This document shows, piece after piece, positions 1-13,200 of a DNA stretch of 64,000 bases. Under the pieces are notes generated by a model. The model was not told the DNA's origin. It did not search any database and saw only the letters and a program-made list of their open reading frames with translations. The first letter of the stretch is position 1. Every line of letters begins with the position of its first letter. The position numbers were made by a program, and so were the translations under genes. Origin of the DNA: Berberis thunbergii (Eukaryota > Streptophyta > Magnoliopsida > Ranunculales > Berberidaceae); assembly GCA_003290165.1 (NCBI GenBank), contig QNQO01005767.1, forward strand, positions 62,001 to 126,000, given 5' to 3'.

Positions 1-2990
1 TCGAAGGCGGACAATATAGCACTACTGTTGTTCCCACTGTTGCTGATATTCAGGAGGTTGTTTTCAATATGAGTAGCCACAAAGCTCCTGGCCCTAACGG
101 TTTCCACGCATTCTTCTTTCAATATTACTAGGATATTATTAAGACAGATGTCATAGAGACCATTACACATTTCTCTACTTCTAAGCAGTTAGATCCAAAG
201 TTGAATGAAACCTTCATTGCTCTGATCCCCAAAGTGGGAATCCCATTTCGCCGCATAAATTTCGCCCCATAAAGCTTTGCAATGTTATTTATAAGGTCAT
301 TTCCAAAAAATTTGCCAACCGTCTCAAACATTTGTTAGAAAACATTATCTCTCCTAACTAGAGAGCTTTTCTCCAAGGTCGCTCGATAGCGGATAATGTT
401 AGTCTTGCACATGAAACTTTCTATCAGATGAAGCAATTTCGAAAGAAAAAAACGAGGTTGGATGACAATCAAAATGGATATGGCCAAAGCCTATGATAGG
501 GTTGAATGGTCTTTTTTGGCTCAAGTGCTCAAGCAGCTTGGTTTTGCAGAAGTATGGATTGATATAATATATCAATGTGTATCCACGACCTCTTTCCAAG
601 TCCTTGTCAATGGTTCCCCATTCATCCAATTAAGTCATCCAAAGGCATCCGCCAAGGCGATCCCCTTATCTCCTTATCTTTTCTTGTTGATAGCTGAAAC
701 ACTCTCTCACCTTCGATCAAAGTTAGGAGACATTCCCTTTCGATCGGCCATTTGTTCTATGAGGATGATCTGATGTTTTTCTGCAGAGTCTCTTTAGTTG
801 AAGCCCATTCAGTAAAAAATATTCTTCAGTAATATTGTCTAGCTTCAGGTCTTATGACAAATCTTAAGTCTATTATAGCTTCAACGTGCACCCAAAACAT
901 GCTAAAATGATTAATAGAATCTTGGGCAGTAAGCGTTATAATCCTAAGGATAAATATTTTTTATTCCCCCTTTTGTTTTCCAAGAAGAAAGCTTCGGACT
1001 TTCAATTTCTTATCGACAAGGTTATCACTAAATTTTCTTCTTGGAAAGCCAAAATCCTTTCTCAAGTGAGTCGAACGGTGATGATTAAATCAGTTTTCAA
1101 CTTGATCCTCATTTACACTATGCAAACTTTTTTGCCACCTTGCAACGTCTCAACAAATTTGAACCATCTGGTTCTGGATTTCTGGTGGAATGGGCGATGG
1201 ATAGTAAGGGCAAACATCTTTGTACTTGGGGTCGGGTTTGTCTGCCTCGACATCTCGGGGGCCTCAATATTTCTTCTTGTAGGAACATAAATATTGTCTT
1301 ATTGGCCAAGAATATGTGGAATGTTCTCTCCTTTTCACAACATCATCGCACCCGTCAATTCAAGTCGTGTTATTTGCGTGACAAAAATATTTTTCAGTTA
1401 GGAAAGCCCCTTCATTAGCTTCATTCGCTTAGAGGGGAAACCTAACGACCTTTCTCAAAATGACGCGCTTAGCGTTTTTTTCTATGAAAACTCATGTCTA
1501 GAAATCAAATCAATCACTAGCTGGATTGCTAGGTCAAACCTAAGATTGTTCTTGCGGATTGTGTCCCTGACTTTATGACCCTAGTCTTCCTCGTTTTGTC
1601 TAGGACCTTTGGACCTCTCATCCTGGAGGTTCACCCCAATGGAATGCGGAACTCATCCTCTTTTTCTTCCGGGTCAAGTAGCTAGGGATATTCAAGACAT
1701 TTTACTCTAGACCACTAACATTCCTGACAAACTTCTTTGGATATTTTTTGGGTCAAAAGTGCAACACGAGCTTTCACAATGGGTCATTTGGAAAGCTCCA
1801 ATTCCAGTCTCCCCCTCCCACTTTTGGCCCTAAACTTTAGAGATCCATCTGGAGGATCAAAGCCCCTCCTAGTGCATTGTTTCTTCTACGGAAGATTAGC
1901 TAGAATTTGTTTCCCACGATAGCCAATCTTATTAGGATCCATATCCCATAGAGGATAGTTGCGTTTTTTGTAATGTCCAGAAAAAAGATGTTCCCTATAA
2001 TTTCCTAATTTTGGCTTCTTTCCCCTCTCCCTATTATTTGGGCTGGCATAGATCTCAACCTTCACTTTGTTCTGAGACTTTTCGAATTCATGTGGGACTC
2101 TGCTAAAGCCCATGTTCTGAAATCTGAGGAAATGTTTTCCTAGTTTACTGTCATTCTTGGTACTGTCTAGTATTTATGTAACAAAACCACAATACTAGAG
2201 TCTCCCCAAGGACATTTATTTCTCATTACAATAAACTTTGGGAGTCTTGGTCTAAGCAATGGTTCCTTACTAGATCAGAATCAAATACAACTCATTTTCC
2301 ATCGATTTCCCAGATTCTGGACACAGCTATCACAGATAGACAACTTGTTTCTCGCTCCTCTGTAGATATGAACCTTGCCTCAGCGGTCCCTTTTCCTGAT
2401 TTTGGGGTTTCACATTCTCTTCTTGTCTAGGACTAGATGCACTCAGCTTGCACCCACATGATTAATCTCAAAGCAAACCGTGCTCATCCCCTTCCAATTT
2501 GCCTTGATAGATATACAACTATTGTCACTTTTGATGCTTGCTTCTTTGAGTCTACCAAGTAGGGTGAGTGAGAGTTTCAGCAACCGACTTGGCTGAGAAT
2601 GTTCTGGCTTATGTTGCTTGTCAAATAGGCGACAAAGTTTTTGATAGCACGATGGCGGAAGGATACGCGGCTGAAACAACCTTACTACTCATCCAAGCTC
2701 GACGATGGAAGACCAAACTTCTTTTTGGCGACTCTGCGACCCTCATTGACCTCATCTAGGATGGTGAATCTTAACAGCAATCTTCTATGCATTGGGTTTT
2801 GATTTCTTATTCATAATATTAAACAATTGCTTCTTTTGCCTCTATTTTGGCAATGTAAATATATATCTAGAGACCTTAATAGTAAGGCTCACCACTTGGC
2901 ATCGGTTGCCGACAGACTTGATTGTAATAGTTCATAGTTATTAACATATTGCCTACGGTTTTTAACAAAAAAAAATTGCAATAAAACTTA
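1..2990 (+). mobile_element. Decayed LINE (L1-type) retrotransposon, 5' end outside window
   Basis: Broken pieces of a plant LINE second ORF run in order on the + strand. A reverse-transcriptase start (KAPGPNGFHA near 85-115, then IALIPKVG near 215-240) is followed by the RT core MDMAKAYDRVEW near 475-510. Near 755-775 the usual YADD box reads YEDD, so the catalytic box is altered. A segment resembling the post-RT region (CLPRHLGGLNISS) lies at 1235-1280, a zf-RVT-like piece with CVFC at about 1940-2100, and an RNase H-like domain (YTTIVTFDA, then AEGYAAETTLLLIQARRWK) at 2510-2760. Stops and frameshifts separate the pieces. The element ends in an A-rich tract near 2965-2990. It is non-functional. 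Family membership is inferred from motif order. Confidence 0.85.
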
Positions 2991-3266
2991 AACCTAACTA
3001 ACTTTGTGCCATGAGTTTGGAGCGAAAATGATGCCCTTGTTACTCGATTAAGTTTTGAGCTTGCTCATTCGAGATGGTCACGAAAAGATAAAAGATCGAC
3101 GAATGATGAAAAAAATTCCCAAATAACCCCTTTCGCTCCCAGATGAATTCCCTCCCCTTTGAGTCAACAAAAAGGCAACGATTACTTTCAATCCACCAAT
3201 AAATATGCATAACAGAGAAACCCAAACTCAAAAAAAAAAAAAACACAAAACATGATTACTTTCAAT
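2991..3266. other. Short intergenic spacer
   Basis: AT-rich sequence between the LINE tail and the fold-back element. No gene, motif or clear repeat end was recognised, apart from an A-run near 3230-3242. Confidence 0.4.
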
Positions 3267-4320
3267 CAATTTAAACCCTCAATTAAGACCGATTCTCAAT
3301 TTTACCAAAACACGAAAGTTGTAGTATTATGAGTTATCTAATAAACACAAGTTAAATCACTTGAAAATGTTTTGAAATGAGCAAGTTATGATCATTTTAC
3401 TAGTACTATGAGTTATCTAATAAACACAAGTTAAAATAACTTGAAAATGTTTTGAAATGAGCAAACTTATGATCATTTTACTAAAGTCGCGCAAATTTGT
3501 CTTGCAATGAAAACGGGATAGTATTATTGACTTTCGGACAACTTATGTTTTCGATCAAGACCGATTCTCAAGTTGATCAAAACACAAAAGTTGTGAGTTA
3601 TCTAATAAACACAACTTAAATCACTTGAAAATCTTTTGAAATGATCAAGTTATGATCATTTTACTAAAATCGTGCAAATCTGTTTGAAATATGAAAACGG
3701 GATAGTATTCTTGACTTTTAGCCAACTTTTGTGCTCATCGAAACCGATTCTCAAGTTGATCTAAGCACAAAAGTTATAGTACTCTCAGTTGTTTAATAAA
3801 CACAACTTGAATCACTTGAAAATGTGTTGAAATGAAGCAAGTTATTGTCATTTTACTAAAGTTGCGCAATCTACAAAAAAAATTTGTTGGCAGAGTGCAC
3901 TGCGAGATACCCCGCATTGCGCATTGTAGGTATCCCAGATATCCCGCAGTGCACTCTGCGAACATAAATTTTTTCGGACAGATTGCGTGACTTTAGTAAA
4001 ATAACTATAACTTTCTCATTTCAAAACATTTGTAAACGATTCAAGCTGTGTTTATTAGATAACTCATAGTACTACAACTTTTGTGTTTTGATCAACTTGA
4101 TAATCGATCTCGATCAAGCACATAAGTTTGCCCAAAGTCAGGAACACTATTCTATTTTTATTGCGAGACAAATTTGCGCGACTTTAGTAAAATGACCATA
4201 ACTTGGTCATTTGAAAACATTTTCAAGTGATTCAAGTTGTGTTTATTAGATAACTAAGAGTATTACTATATTTGTGTTTTGACGAGATTGAAAATCAATC
4301 TCAATTAAGGGTTTAAATTG
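3267..4320. mobile_element. Fold-back element with repeat-built arms
   Basis: The two ends are inverted copies. The left end begins CAATTTAAACCCTCAATTAA and the right end finishes TTAAGGGTTTAAATTG. The left arm (about 3300-3870) contains the same unit four times (near 3328, 3404, 3593 and 3775), built around GAGTTATCTAATAAACACAA, TCACTTGAAAATGTTTTGAAATGA and TTTTACTAAAGTCGCGCAAA. The right arm (about 3975-4275) has about two units in reverse orientation. The centre (3893-3962) is a second palindrome, AGAGTGCACTGCG facing CGCAGTGCACTCT. No ORF of recognisable function lies inside. The architecture fits fold-back or long-TIR elements. No convincing target duplication was found, so the outer borders are approximate. 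Confidence 0.7.
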
Positions 4321-4551
4321 GTCAAAAGTTTCCATATTTTGTGTTTTTTTTTTCGTTTTGAATTTGAGTTTCTCCGTTATGTTATGTTAAGTTATGCATA
4401 TTTATTGAGTTTGGGTTTAAGGGTTTTGATTTTGAGAGTTTTTAAGAGAGGGGAAAGAGATTTGAGTGTGGAAATAAATTTGCAAAAGATTTTTAATGGA
4501 GGTGGGAGGACCATTATCGATTTGAATGGTGAAGGAAAAAAAGAAGATGAT

Positions 4552-4560
4552 TTTTGTTTA
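4552..4560. repeat. 9-bp target-site duplication, left copy
   Basis: TTTTGTTTA lies immediately left of the composite element and is repeated exactly at 6890-6898 on its right. Nine base pairs is the typical duplication length of Mutator-like elements. Confidence 0.85.
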
Positions 4561-6889
4561 CAGCAATTCTAGATGTCGAGGAAACTGGCGAGGGAATTGG
4601 TGAGGGAGGGTGCCTCGAATTTTGTTTGAATTTCGTTGCTGAAATTTAAGAGGGAGGGAGGGACAAAAAACAGAGGAAGGGACCAAAAAACAGAGAGAGA
4701 AGAAATCAGAAGAGAAGAGAAGATGAATCTCTCCCTCTCCCCAAACTCGACAGAGAAGAGAAGACCGAACAATCTCGTGCCAGAGATGAGGGAGGTTTAT
4801 GGGGGTCGAAGAGAAGACCGAACAATCTCCCTGCTGCTATGTTTCAGGTTCAGCTGGCAAATTAAAAGGGACCCCATTGAGAGTGTATGAGCAGGCACCT
4901 CATTCAGATGTATGAGCATGCACCCCATTTTGTACTAACCAGAGAAGAAATAAGTCTGATGTATATGGATTTGGAGTGGTTCTGTTTGAGCTTGTTACAG
5001 GGAAGAAGCTTGTGGGAGATGAATATCCAGAGGACAGAGATGCAGATTTGGTGAGATGGTGAGAGGGCTACTTAGAAAGAATCAGCTTTCGAGAGATGTT
5101 GATCCAAAGATACAAGGGACCGGACCAGACAACCAAATGGAGGAAGCTTTGCGTATTGGGTACTTATGTACAGCTGATTTGCCAACGAAGAGACCGACCA
5201 TGCAACAGATTGTTGGGCATTTGAAAGATATTGAACCTGTTGTGAAACCTTGAAGTAGAAGAAGCAATTGAAGATTGTTTATTGTTTTATTTTCTTTCTT
5301 GCTAACTTTGTCTCTTAGAATTGTTAATGAAATCTTTCTATGGTTCTTCCATAGAAGAGAATGTATAGTAGTCGACCTCATAGGATTTGTTTAGGGTATT
5401 GGAGTTTTTTTTTCTTATTTCTTTTGATGACATTGTTAGAAGCACAAAATCTGAATTACATACAGAAGTTTGAACCTTGAGGATGTTATTCTACTTACTA
5501 TCTTCTTTATTTTTGTTTACTTCCATTCTTCTTTAGTTATTTTCATTTTTGTTCTTGCAGCTCCAAAAGGTTGAATGAAGCCATAGTGAAAAAGATACAT
5601 ACATAGACATACATTTTTGTTCTTGTAGCTCCAAAAGTTTGAACATAAACATTTTTGTTCTTTAGTTATCCTTTTGTCAGAAACATACATAAACATAGTG
5701 AAAAAGATGCTTGTGGATTGTATGAGCAGGCACCCCATTGTGTTTGCATTCAGACTGTCGATAACCATAACAGAGTCATACAACAAGGACAGAAGAGAAG
5801 AAATGTAGTTGTTGTTTGCATTCAGACCGTCGATAACCAAATTACATTCAAAGTTCTGAACACACTCAATGAGAGATCTGCAGAATACAAGAAGCTATGA
5901 TAATGATCCCGAGTCAGTAGGAGGTTTTCTTTGGGATGTTTTCATTTTGAGATAGAATAGAGAGACTTGAGATTTTGAGATTTTTTCTTTGGGATGTTCT
6001 GAACATATTCAAAGTGAACTATTTGGGTGAGTTCACATGTTGTCAATGCAACAACATTCACATGTTGTCAAGGAATGAGGAATGAGGTTTTTCTTTGGGA
6101 CGTTTTCACATGTTGTCAAGGAATGAGGATAGTTCTTCACTTGATATTGAAGTGAACTATTTGGGTGAGTTCAGAAGCAACTCGATCAGTTCCCTGTCCT
6201 TTGCATTGCAAAACTGAGTTCTTTCAAGGAGTTTGGGATGACTGCATCTTACTCATGCACACACTTTTGATGGTTTAACTTTAAATTCCTCAAATATTAA
6301 TAACTTCTACATATCTTAAGAGGATATAGAACAAACATTTATTGGATTGCTAAGACTACCAAACATAAGTTTTAGTCGTTACATTTACTAAAAGGTGAGT
6401 AGGGAAGCCTGTAACAAGCTCAAACAGAACCACTCCAAATCCATATACATCAGACTTATTTTTTCTCTGGTTAGTACAAAATGAGGTGCCTGCTCATACA
6501 TCTGAATGAGGTGCCTGCTCATACACTCTCAATGGGGTCCCTGCTCATACACTCTCAATGGGGTCCCTTTTAATTTGCCAGCTGAACCTGAAACATAGCA
6601 GCAGGGAGATTGTTCGGTCTTCTCTTCCACCCCCATAAACCTCCCTCCTCTCCGGCACGAGATTGTTCGGTCTTCTCTTCTCTGTCGAGTTTGGGAGAGG
6701 GAGAGATTCATCTTCTCTTCTCTTCTAGTTTATTCTCTCTCTGTGTTTTGTCCCTCCCTCCTTCTTAAATTTCAGCAACGAAATTCAAACAAAATTCCCT
6801 CTTTTTTTTGTTTTTTGTTTTTTGAAAAAAAGGTCGGGCACGTGTGAGGCACCCTCCCTCGCCAGTTTCCTCGACATCTAGAATCACTC
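4561..6889. mobile_element. Composite Mutator-like element carrying a receptor-kinase fragment (Pack-MULE-like)
   Basis: A 2329-bp element bounded by CAGCAATTCTAGATGTCGAG on the left and the inverse of GAGTGATTCTAGATGTCGAG on the right, inside a perfect 9-bp duplication TTTTGTTTA. The left arm (about 4561-5001) is repeated inverted at about 6408-6889, giving arms of roughly 440-480 bp. The right arm also contains a short internal duplication (6480-6565). Between the arms lie the rest of a captured kinase gene fragment (4938-5256) and direct repeats: GTTTGCATTCAGAC plus GTCGATAACCA near 5745 and 5816, and TTCACATGTTGTCAA near 6030, 6057 and 6104. No transposase is visible, so it is non-autonomous. 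Its terminal motif is shared with the small hairpin elements at 44-62 kb. Confidence 0.85.
4938..5253 (+). pseudogene. Captured fragment of an LRR receptor-like kinase (kinase C-lobe)
   Basis: The fragment encodes [18 protein letters not shown], then [15 protein letters not shown], then after a one-base frame break VRGLLRKNQ...[10 protein letters not shown]...[35 protein letters not shown] and a stop at 5251-5253. This matches kinase subdomains IX to XI of plant leucine-rich-repeat receptor kinases, including the conserved RP of subdomain XI. The N-lobe, activation loop, membrane span and ectodomain are absent. The break at about 5059 (TGG followed by TGA) looks like loss of one G. The first 60 bp also occur inverted in the right arm of the element (about 6408-6475). 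It cannot encode an active kinase. Confidence 0.85.
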
Positions 6890-6898
6890 TTTTGTTTA
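6890..6898. repeat. 9-bp target-site duplication, right copy
   Basis: TTTTGTTTA, identical to 4552-4560, directly follows the right terminus of the composite element. Confidence 0.85.
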
Positions 6899-7277
6899 TA
6901 TAGGTGGTGTGAGAAATTTATATAGGTGGTGTGAGAAAGTATAATAGTGTCAGAAAGAAAATATTACTCTGAGAGAGTAGAATGGTGTGAGAAAAATGAA
7001 ATGGTGATGCGGTGAATTCCATCTCGAGGGAGATGAGTGGGGTGGGGCTGCCCTCGCGCTCTCCCTCGCTCCCTATCAAAGCTCCATTGACTTTGGCTTC
7101 TTGCAACCTTTCTGTTTCTCTCTCTCCTCTGTTCTCTCAGCCTCAAGAAGAAGAAGAAGAAGAAGAGAGAGAGAGAGTGGGATCTGTTTTCTCTCCAATC
7201 TCCAATTCCAGATTCCAATCTCCCCCTTTGATTCTTCTTCTTCAACTCTTCAACCCCTCTTCACAGACCCCTCTCTG
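6895..7277 (+). promoter_or_regulatory. Probable core promoter and 5' leader of the protease gene
   Basis: Directly right of the composite transposon, TTTATATAGGTGGTGTGAGA occurs twice (6895 and 6917). Each copy has a TATA-like core about 360 bp ahead of the protease ATG. A stretch at 7030-7075 is rich in CCCTCGC and is followed by a CT-rich leader with an (AAG)n run at 7145-7165, typical of plant 5' leaders. The transcription start is not known. The call rests on position and TATA-like sequence only. Confidence 0.35.
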
Positions 7278-10200
7278 ATGCCCAAACCAGGCATGGCCGA
7301 AAGGTCAAGACTTGGCCTTTTCGCCCTTCTATTCTTCACTCTTTTTGAATTTCTTCCATCCAATTCGATCAGAAATCAAGAACATGTACTCAGACAACTA
7401 ACCCCATCGATGGTTTTGCCTCTGATTCTCTCGACCCCCAATTTTTCTCGCCGAATCGACGATAGTTACCGTCGCCAGCTCAAGAAGGCAGAGCAACGCC
7501 ACCCCAATGCAGGAATGAGGCTCTTCGACGATCTCCTCTTCCATGGGTGAGAATTTCTTTGTTTGGGTGTTCTTTTTGGTGAAATTTAGTGATTGAGTTG
7601 GCATTTTTATTTGTTGAAGTTAGGATTTTTTGTTTGTTTGAATTTGATTGGATCTTTCAATCTGTGCAGTTATTACACAACCCGGATTTGGATCGGAACA
7701 CCTCCTCAAGAATTTGCCCTTATTGTTGATTCAGGAAGTACTGTGACTTATGTTCCATGTTCGACTTGTGAACGATGCGGCAGGCACCGGGTGATGGTTA
7801 ATTTGAATTCGATGAATTTTTATGTCAATTACTTGGTTATGGTATTTGTCTTTGTCTTTGTTTTGCTTGTTGGGTGGTCTACGTTTGGTATTTTTCTAGA
7901 AATAATAAGAGCTTTGCTGAAGGACCTGTTTGTTGGTATAAATTCGTCATTTGTCAATCTAAAAATTCAACAAGCAAAGACCAATGGTAGATCAATTCTT
8001 ATAAGTAAGAACCAAATCCAGAAGTTAACAATTTACCTACAAATGCTATGGGTCAATTTGGTGGTAAAAGGACCCAGTTCGAAAGTAGTAAAGTTCAAAT
8101 CTCACTCCCAAAATCTCTAAACGGTAAGTTGGACTAATACGTCCGAAACTCTTCACCATCAATCAAAGTTAGAAAGTGATTCCATTAGTTTGGTGATCAT
8201 GGGAGTAGTCTTTGCCAAATCCTTAATTTTGAGTATTTGCTTCTAGATTGGGCTTGGAAATCCTCGGAACTTAATTATGACTAGTACTTGCTTCTAGATT
8301 GGGTTGTACCCATACCTTACTGGATATAGAATGCTAACAAAATGAACAGAGAACTTGCTAGGCTCTGACCAGACCCATACCTTACTGGGATATAGAATGT
8401 AGTAAGATTATATAACCTCATCAACTTGCCAGCTGTGTGGAGCTCCTCTTCCAAAGTGATATTCTTTGCCATAATAATCCCAGATGTTTTTCCTGAATAT
8501 GTCGATTTGATATTCTTTAGTCTTCAGAGAATAATGCAAGGTATGATTACTTGAGGGGCCTGTCCGGCTGTCCCTGCAGCAAGTTTGGTGGCAGAACTAA
8601 ATCTTAATTCCTTAATCCAACCTTTGTCGCACTCCACTAAGACAAGTTCTTGATAGATTGGATTTGCCTCACTGAGATTTTTTTTTCATAAGTCCTACTT
8701 TGAGAGAAGATATGCGGTGGACGGTCGCAAGTTCTATCCTCCCCCCTTTTCTCTCCTCCCTCCTCTAATCTTTCCTTATTTTTATGGTTTTCAATGAAAA
8801 ATAAGAAATATATATAAATCAAACACACCCTTATATCTGACCCATTTAAGGTGGGGCGTTGTGACACCCGAACTCCCAAGGAAAAGGAGGGTGGTGGAAA
8901 GGCTCCTAGCCTAAGAATGGCTTTACATCTCAGGTTGCTTCTGCAACCGTCCAAGTGTAGATCTTTAAGCATGGACATACACTTTTCTAACACTACAACA
9001 TTTCGAGTTCAACTGGCAAAGAGTGTGACGGATGGTATCAGAGGTTTGTGGTATTCTTTGGTACTAGAGTGGGGTGTTACAACATAATTGCGACGTTATA
9101 ATTTATATAATGTATATATAAAAATAAATAAATAAATAAACCATGTTTTCATATTATGATGGTAGCATGTTGAGTAATTGTTCTATTTCTTAGAAAGTAT
9201 TGCCGAAATAATGCTTTGTCGTGAAAGTTATAACTAAAACCATGCTTTTGTAGCTGCAGATCACTTTAGATTCATTTATATACTTCGGAGATGATAAGGC
9301 AAATCTTCTATAGTTTATTTCGTGTGTCTAAGCAGTCTTAGTAGCATGATAGACCAATTTGTTGATTTAGCTTGATATTTTTTTTCCCTGAAGTTTTTAT
9401 CATTGATTTATTGATTATATTATCTGTGCTGATTGTTTTTGCACAGGGGATGTTCCTTTTTGGTCTCTTGTTGAATAATAATTTTTTTTTCCTTTTTTAG
9501 GATCCAAGATTCCAGCCAGACTTGTCAAGCAGTTACAAACCAGTAAAATGTAGTGTGGATTGCTCTTGTGACAGTGAGAATAAACAATGTACTTATGAGA
9601 GGCGATATGCGGAGATGAGCTCTAGTAGTGGTGTGCTTGGTGAGGACATTATTTCTTTTGGCAATGCAAGTGCACTTAAGCCCCAGCGTGCCGTTTTTGG
9701 TTGTGAAAATGAGGAAACTGGTGATATTTATCGTCAACATGCTGATGGCATAATGGGTTTGGGACGTGGTAGGCTTAGTATTATGGACCAACTTGTTGGC
9801 AAGGGTGTAATCAGTGATTCCTTTTCTCTGTGCTATGGTGGGATGGACGTTGGTGGAGGTGCAATGATTCTTGGTGGAATTTCTCCTCCGCCTGACATGG
9901 TCTTTTCCCGTTCAGACTCTGGTCGCAGGTATGATTTGATAATTTTTTTTGTCGGAGAGGAAGTCAACTTTAAATTTCAGATAAATGCACTTTATAATCT
10001 CACACATTTACTCTAGTCTCGGGATGGCAACAGCCCATATTACAATATCGAGCTGAAGGAAATACACGTCGCTGGAAAGCCATTGAAGTTAAACCCTCGG
10101 GTTTTTGATGGGAAGCATGGAAGTGTCCTAGATAGTGGTACAACGTATGCTTACCTACCAGAAGCAGCCTTTGTTGCATTTAAAGATGCCGTAAGATTTC

Positions 10201-13200
10201 TTTGCTTGGGCACTTCCTTTCTTTTTGTGTGGTAACTTTATTTCTTCTAGTTATTGAATCAGTTTCTGTTGGACATTAATTTATTTGTTAGTCTTGTTCC
10301 TCACTTTAAGCACTAAAATAGATGACTTCATTATTTGATGACACAGGCCCGGCTTTGGGGGCAAACATCCAAAGCCTTGCCTTGAGCCTCGAATTTCAGT
10401 TGCAACTAGTGGGTCCCATACAAATGAAGTAACTACATAGAGGCCCAAAATTTTGAAAAGGGCCTCACTGAGTTTCAATACATCGTTTATGAACTTCGTA
10501 CTACCTTGTGCTCCTGAATCTTTGTTAAAGATACAAAAGTTGTCTTAGGGCCTCTCAAATCTCATTGCTTGCCCTATCTAATACAACTACTTAGTTTATG
10601 CACTAATAGCACAAGTCCTCCAAAGACAATTGCTTAGTCTTTCTCTTTTCCTTTCTTTATTATGGTGTGTTGGCTTCATGTAGATGTAACTTGCGAGTAT
10701 GAACTACTAGACGTTGAGGTCTAAAGCTGGGTAAGGATAATGACAAAATATAGATGCGGCTGGTTATCTGCACATTTCTAGGTTGTTGTGTCTTATATCC
10801 CGTATTTGTTACTCGACCCAAACACATCAAATGAGGAATTTGAAATTTACCTGGGTCTAGGGCTGAGTCACCAGTAAACGGAGAGTACTGGCCAAGTTAT
10901 CTGCCCAACATTCAATATAAATATTGATTTCTAAGATACTCCTCGCATCATTGTAAAGATTTAAAGAGGACTAAGAATCACCTAGGAAATCTATAAAGAA
11001 TGGTAAGAATAATACTTGAGGAATTGTAGTTATAGAATACCTGCCTCATTATATGTGAGCAAACACTATCAAAAAGAAAAGGAAGAGAGCTCAATATATT
11101 TAGTGCCCTGAATTACCTGTAGGATCATGTTGTTGCTCTTAGCGAACGGAAACAGAGCTTGACGTGTGCATGGAGTCACTTTTCACTGGTGAAACTTGTT
11201 TACTTTGGATTGCTTTCTTACTAGTCAAATAATTATTTTTATTTATAATTAAAAAAAAAGTGTGCATACTTTACATAACATGAAGTTTGGTGGATAATCT
11301 TTCTCTATATTCCATAATCAATATCGTATTCAAATTTTAAAGGACCTCTCACCTTCATTAGCTACTATGAACAGGGTGTTCCTATTTATTGATCTCGAGT
11401 TGAATTGTTTTCTTGTATCTCAATTCAGTTGTATCCTCATCTGCACTGTTGCTTTTTTTCCTTTGTGATTTCAGAACATTGAGCGATTGTTATCTGATTT
11501 ATTTGCTGTGAAAATAGCTATACAAGTAACTTTTCTGCTACAATCTTTCAGATTTTGGATAATCTTAATCATCTTACTCGGATCCAAGGTCCTGATCCAA
11601 ACTACAATGATATTTGCTTTGCTGGTGCTGGAAGGTACTTTCTGTGTCAAAAAGCAGATCTTTAAGATTCTCCCTTACTTGATTGCTTATCTTTGGGCAA
11701 CAATCAACACTTTCATTTGAAATGTGCTCAGCGATGCATCTGAACTCTCAAAGAGCTTTCCAGTGGTTGATATGGTGTTTGGAAACGAACAAAAACTGTC
11801 ACTATCTGCTGAAAACTACTTGTTCCGGGTTGGTTATTAGAAGATTAAACTTGTTTTGGAGGATTAGTCTTTGCTTTCTAGTTTTCACTTAAATTTTTTT
11901 ATTTTTTTGTCATTGAATATCATGGTATCTTATCCGCAAAACAATTGGGGCAGCAACATGTCCTGTTTTGCCACTTATGTCTGCTGTCATGGCATCTAAC
12001 ACTGTCTTGTCCTTTCTGTAGCACTCAAGGGCTCATGGTGCATATTGCCTGGGAGTATTTCAAAACGGAAAAGATCCCAGTACTCTGTTGGGAGGTATAT
12101 TTGCTGTTAATACTTTTATTAATCTTTATCTTTAAAAACAATTAGATTTTACTCTGATGTCTTGGCCCTGTGTTTTAAAAAAAAATCCATGAAATAGGCG
12201 AACTAATAGAAGAGAGAGGAGAGGGGGAAAAAGAGCATTGTAGGTTGAAGTCTGCCACCTTCAAGTCTTCAACCTCAATTTTTTTTTCTTCCCTTTGTTC
12301 AGTATTTTTTTCATTATTTCTTGCGACGAATTGTCTGCTAATGACTGTCCTCATAGCTTTCTCGTTGTGATATCGATAATGTTGTTTTGTTGCTTAGCAT
12401 GTATAACTCTTTATTTGATACATGGTTTCATGTACATCATTTACTTGGTCTCATTGATTTTTGTTTTGTTTTTCCTACCAGGGATCATCGTACGAAATAC
12501 TCTTGTAACTTATGATCGCGAGCATGAAAAGATTGGTTTCCTTAAGACCAACTGTTCTAAATTATGGGAGACACTGCACATTCCTCAATCTCCACCAATA
12601 CCTGAAGCTAATGCTCCCAACAGTTCCACTCCAAAACCTAATGCTACCCACAATTCAACTTCAGGAGTTTCACCTGCCATAGCTCCTGGCCCTAGTGGAG
12701 TGCCAGCCTATATTTCACCAGGTATGCTAAGATGCAAATATCTCACTAACCTTTAAACCATCCTCAATTTTGTATGCAGTATGAGAACAGATTGTCGAAC
12801 TATTGCAAGGAATGAGATCAACCCTAGAGAGTTTTTAAAAAAATAAATAAATTTTACCCCATAAGAATTTCATAAAAAAACCTATGGTAGACACTTGGAA
12901 ATTTTTTCAAGACGTGCTTCATCCTCCCTTACCATTTCAAAAACTAATCATATCTAGTGCTACAACCATTTACGTGTGAATGGCCCATGGAAGCCTTGTC
13001 ACTTCCATGAAACCTTTGTGATCACCAAGGATGCGCGGACGCAGACAAGTGTGTCGTATCGGACACGGACTCGACACAACAAGACAAGACACAACGAGTC
13101 GGTAATTTTCAAAAAATCAGGACTCGACAACACGACAAACCTTACTATTTTTTTTTTTTTTTTTTTTTATAACTCATGAATAGATCATTTCCTGAAGAAA

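Noticed and set aside
3320..3870. Regularly spaced direct repeats resembling a CRISPR array
   Set aside because: Units are long, AT-rich and diverged, recur inverted in the right half, and lie in a plant genome. A fold-back transposon explains them.
9033..9043. TGGTATCAGAG as a retrotransposon primer-binding site
   Set aside because: No LTR precedes it and no gag or pol follows within protease intron 2. Probably a relic or coincidence.
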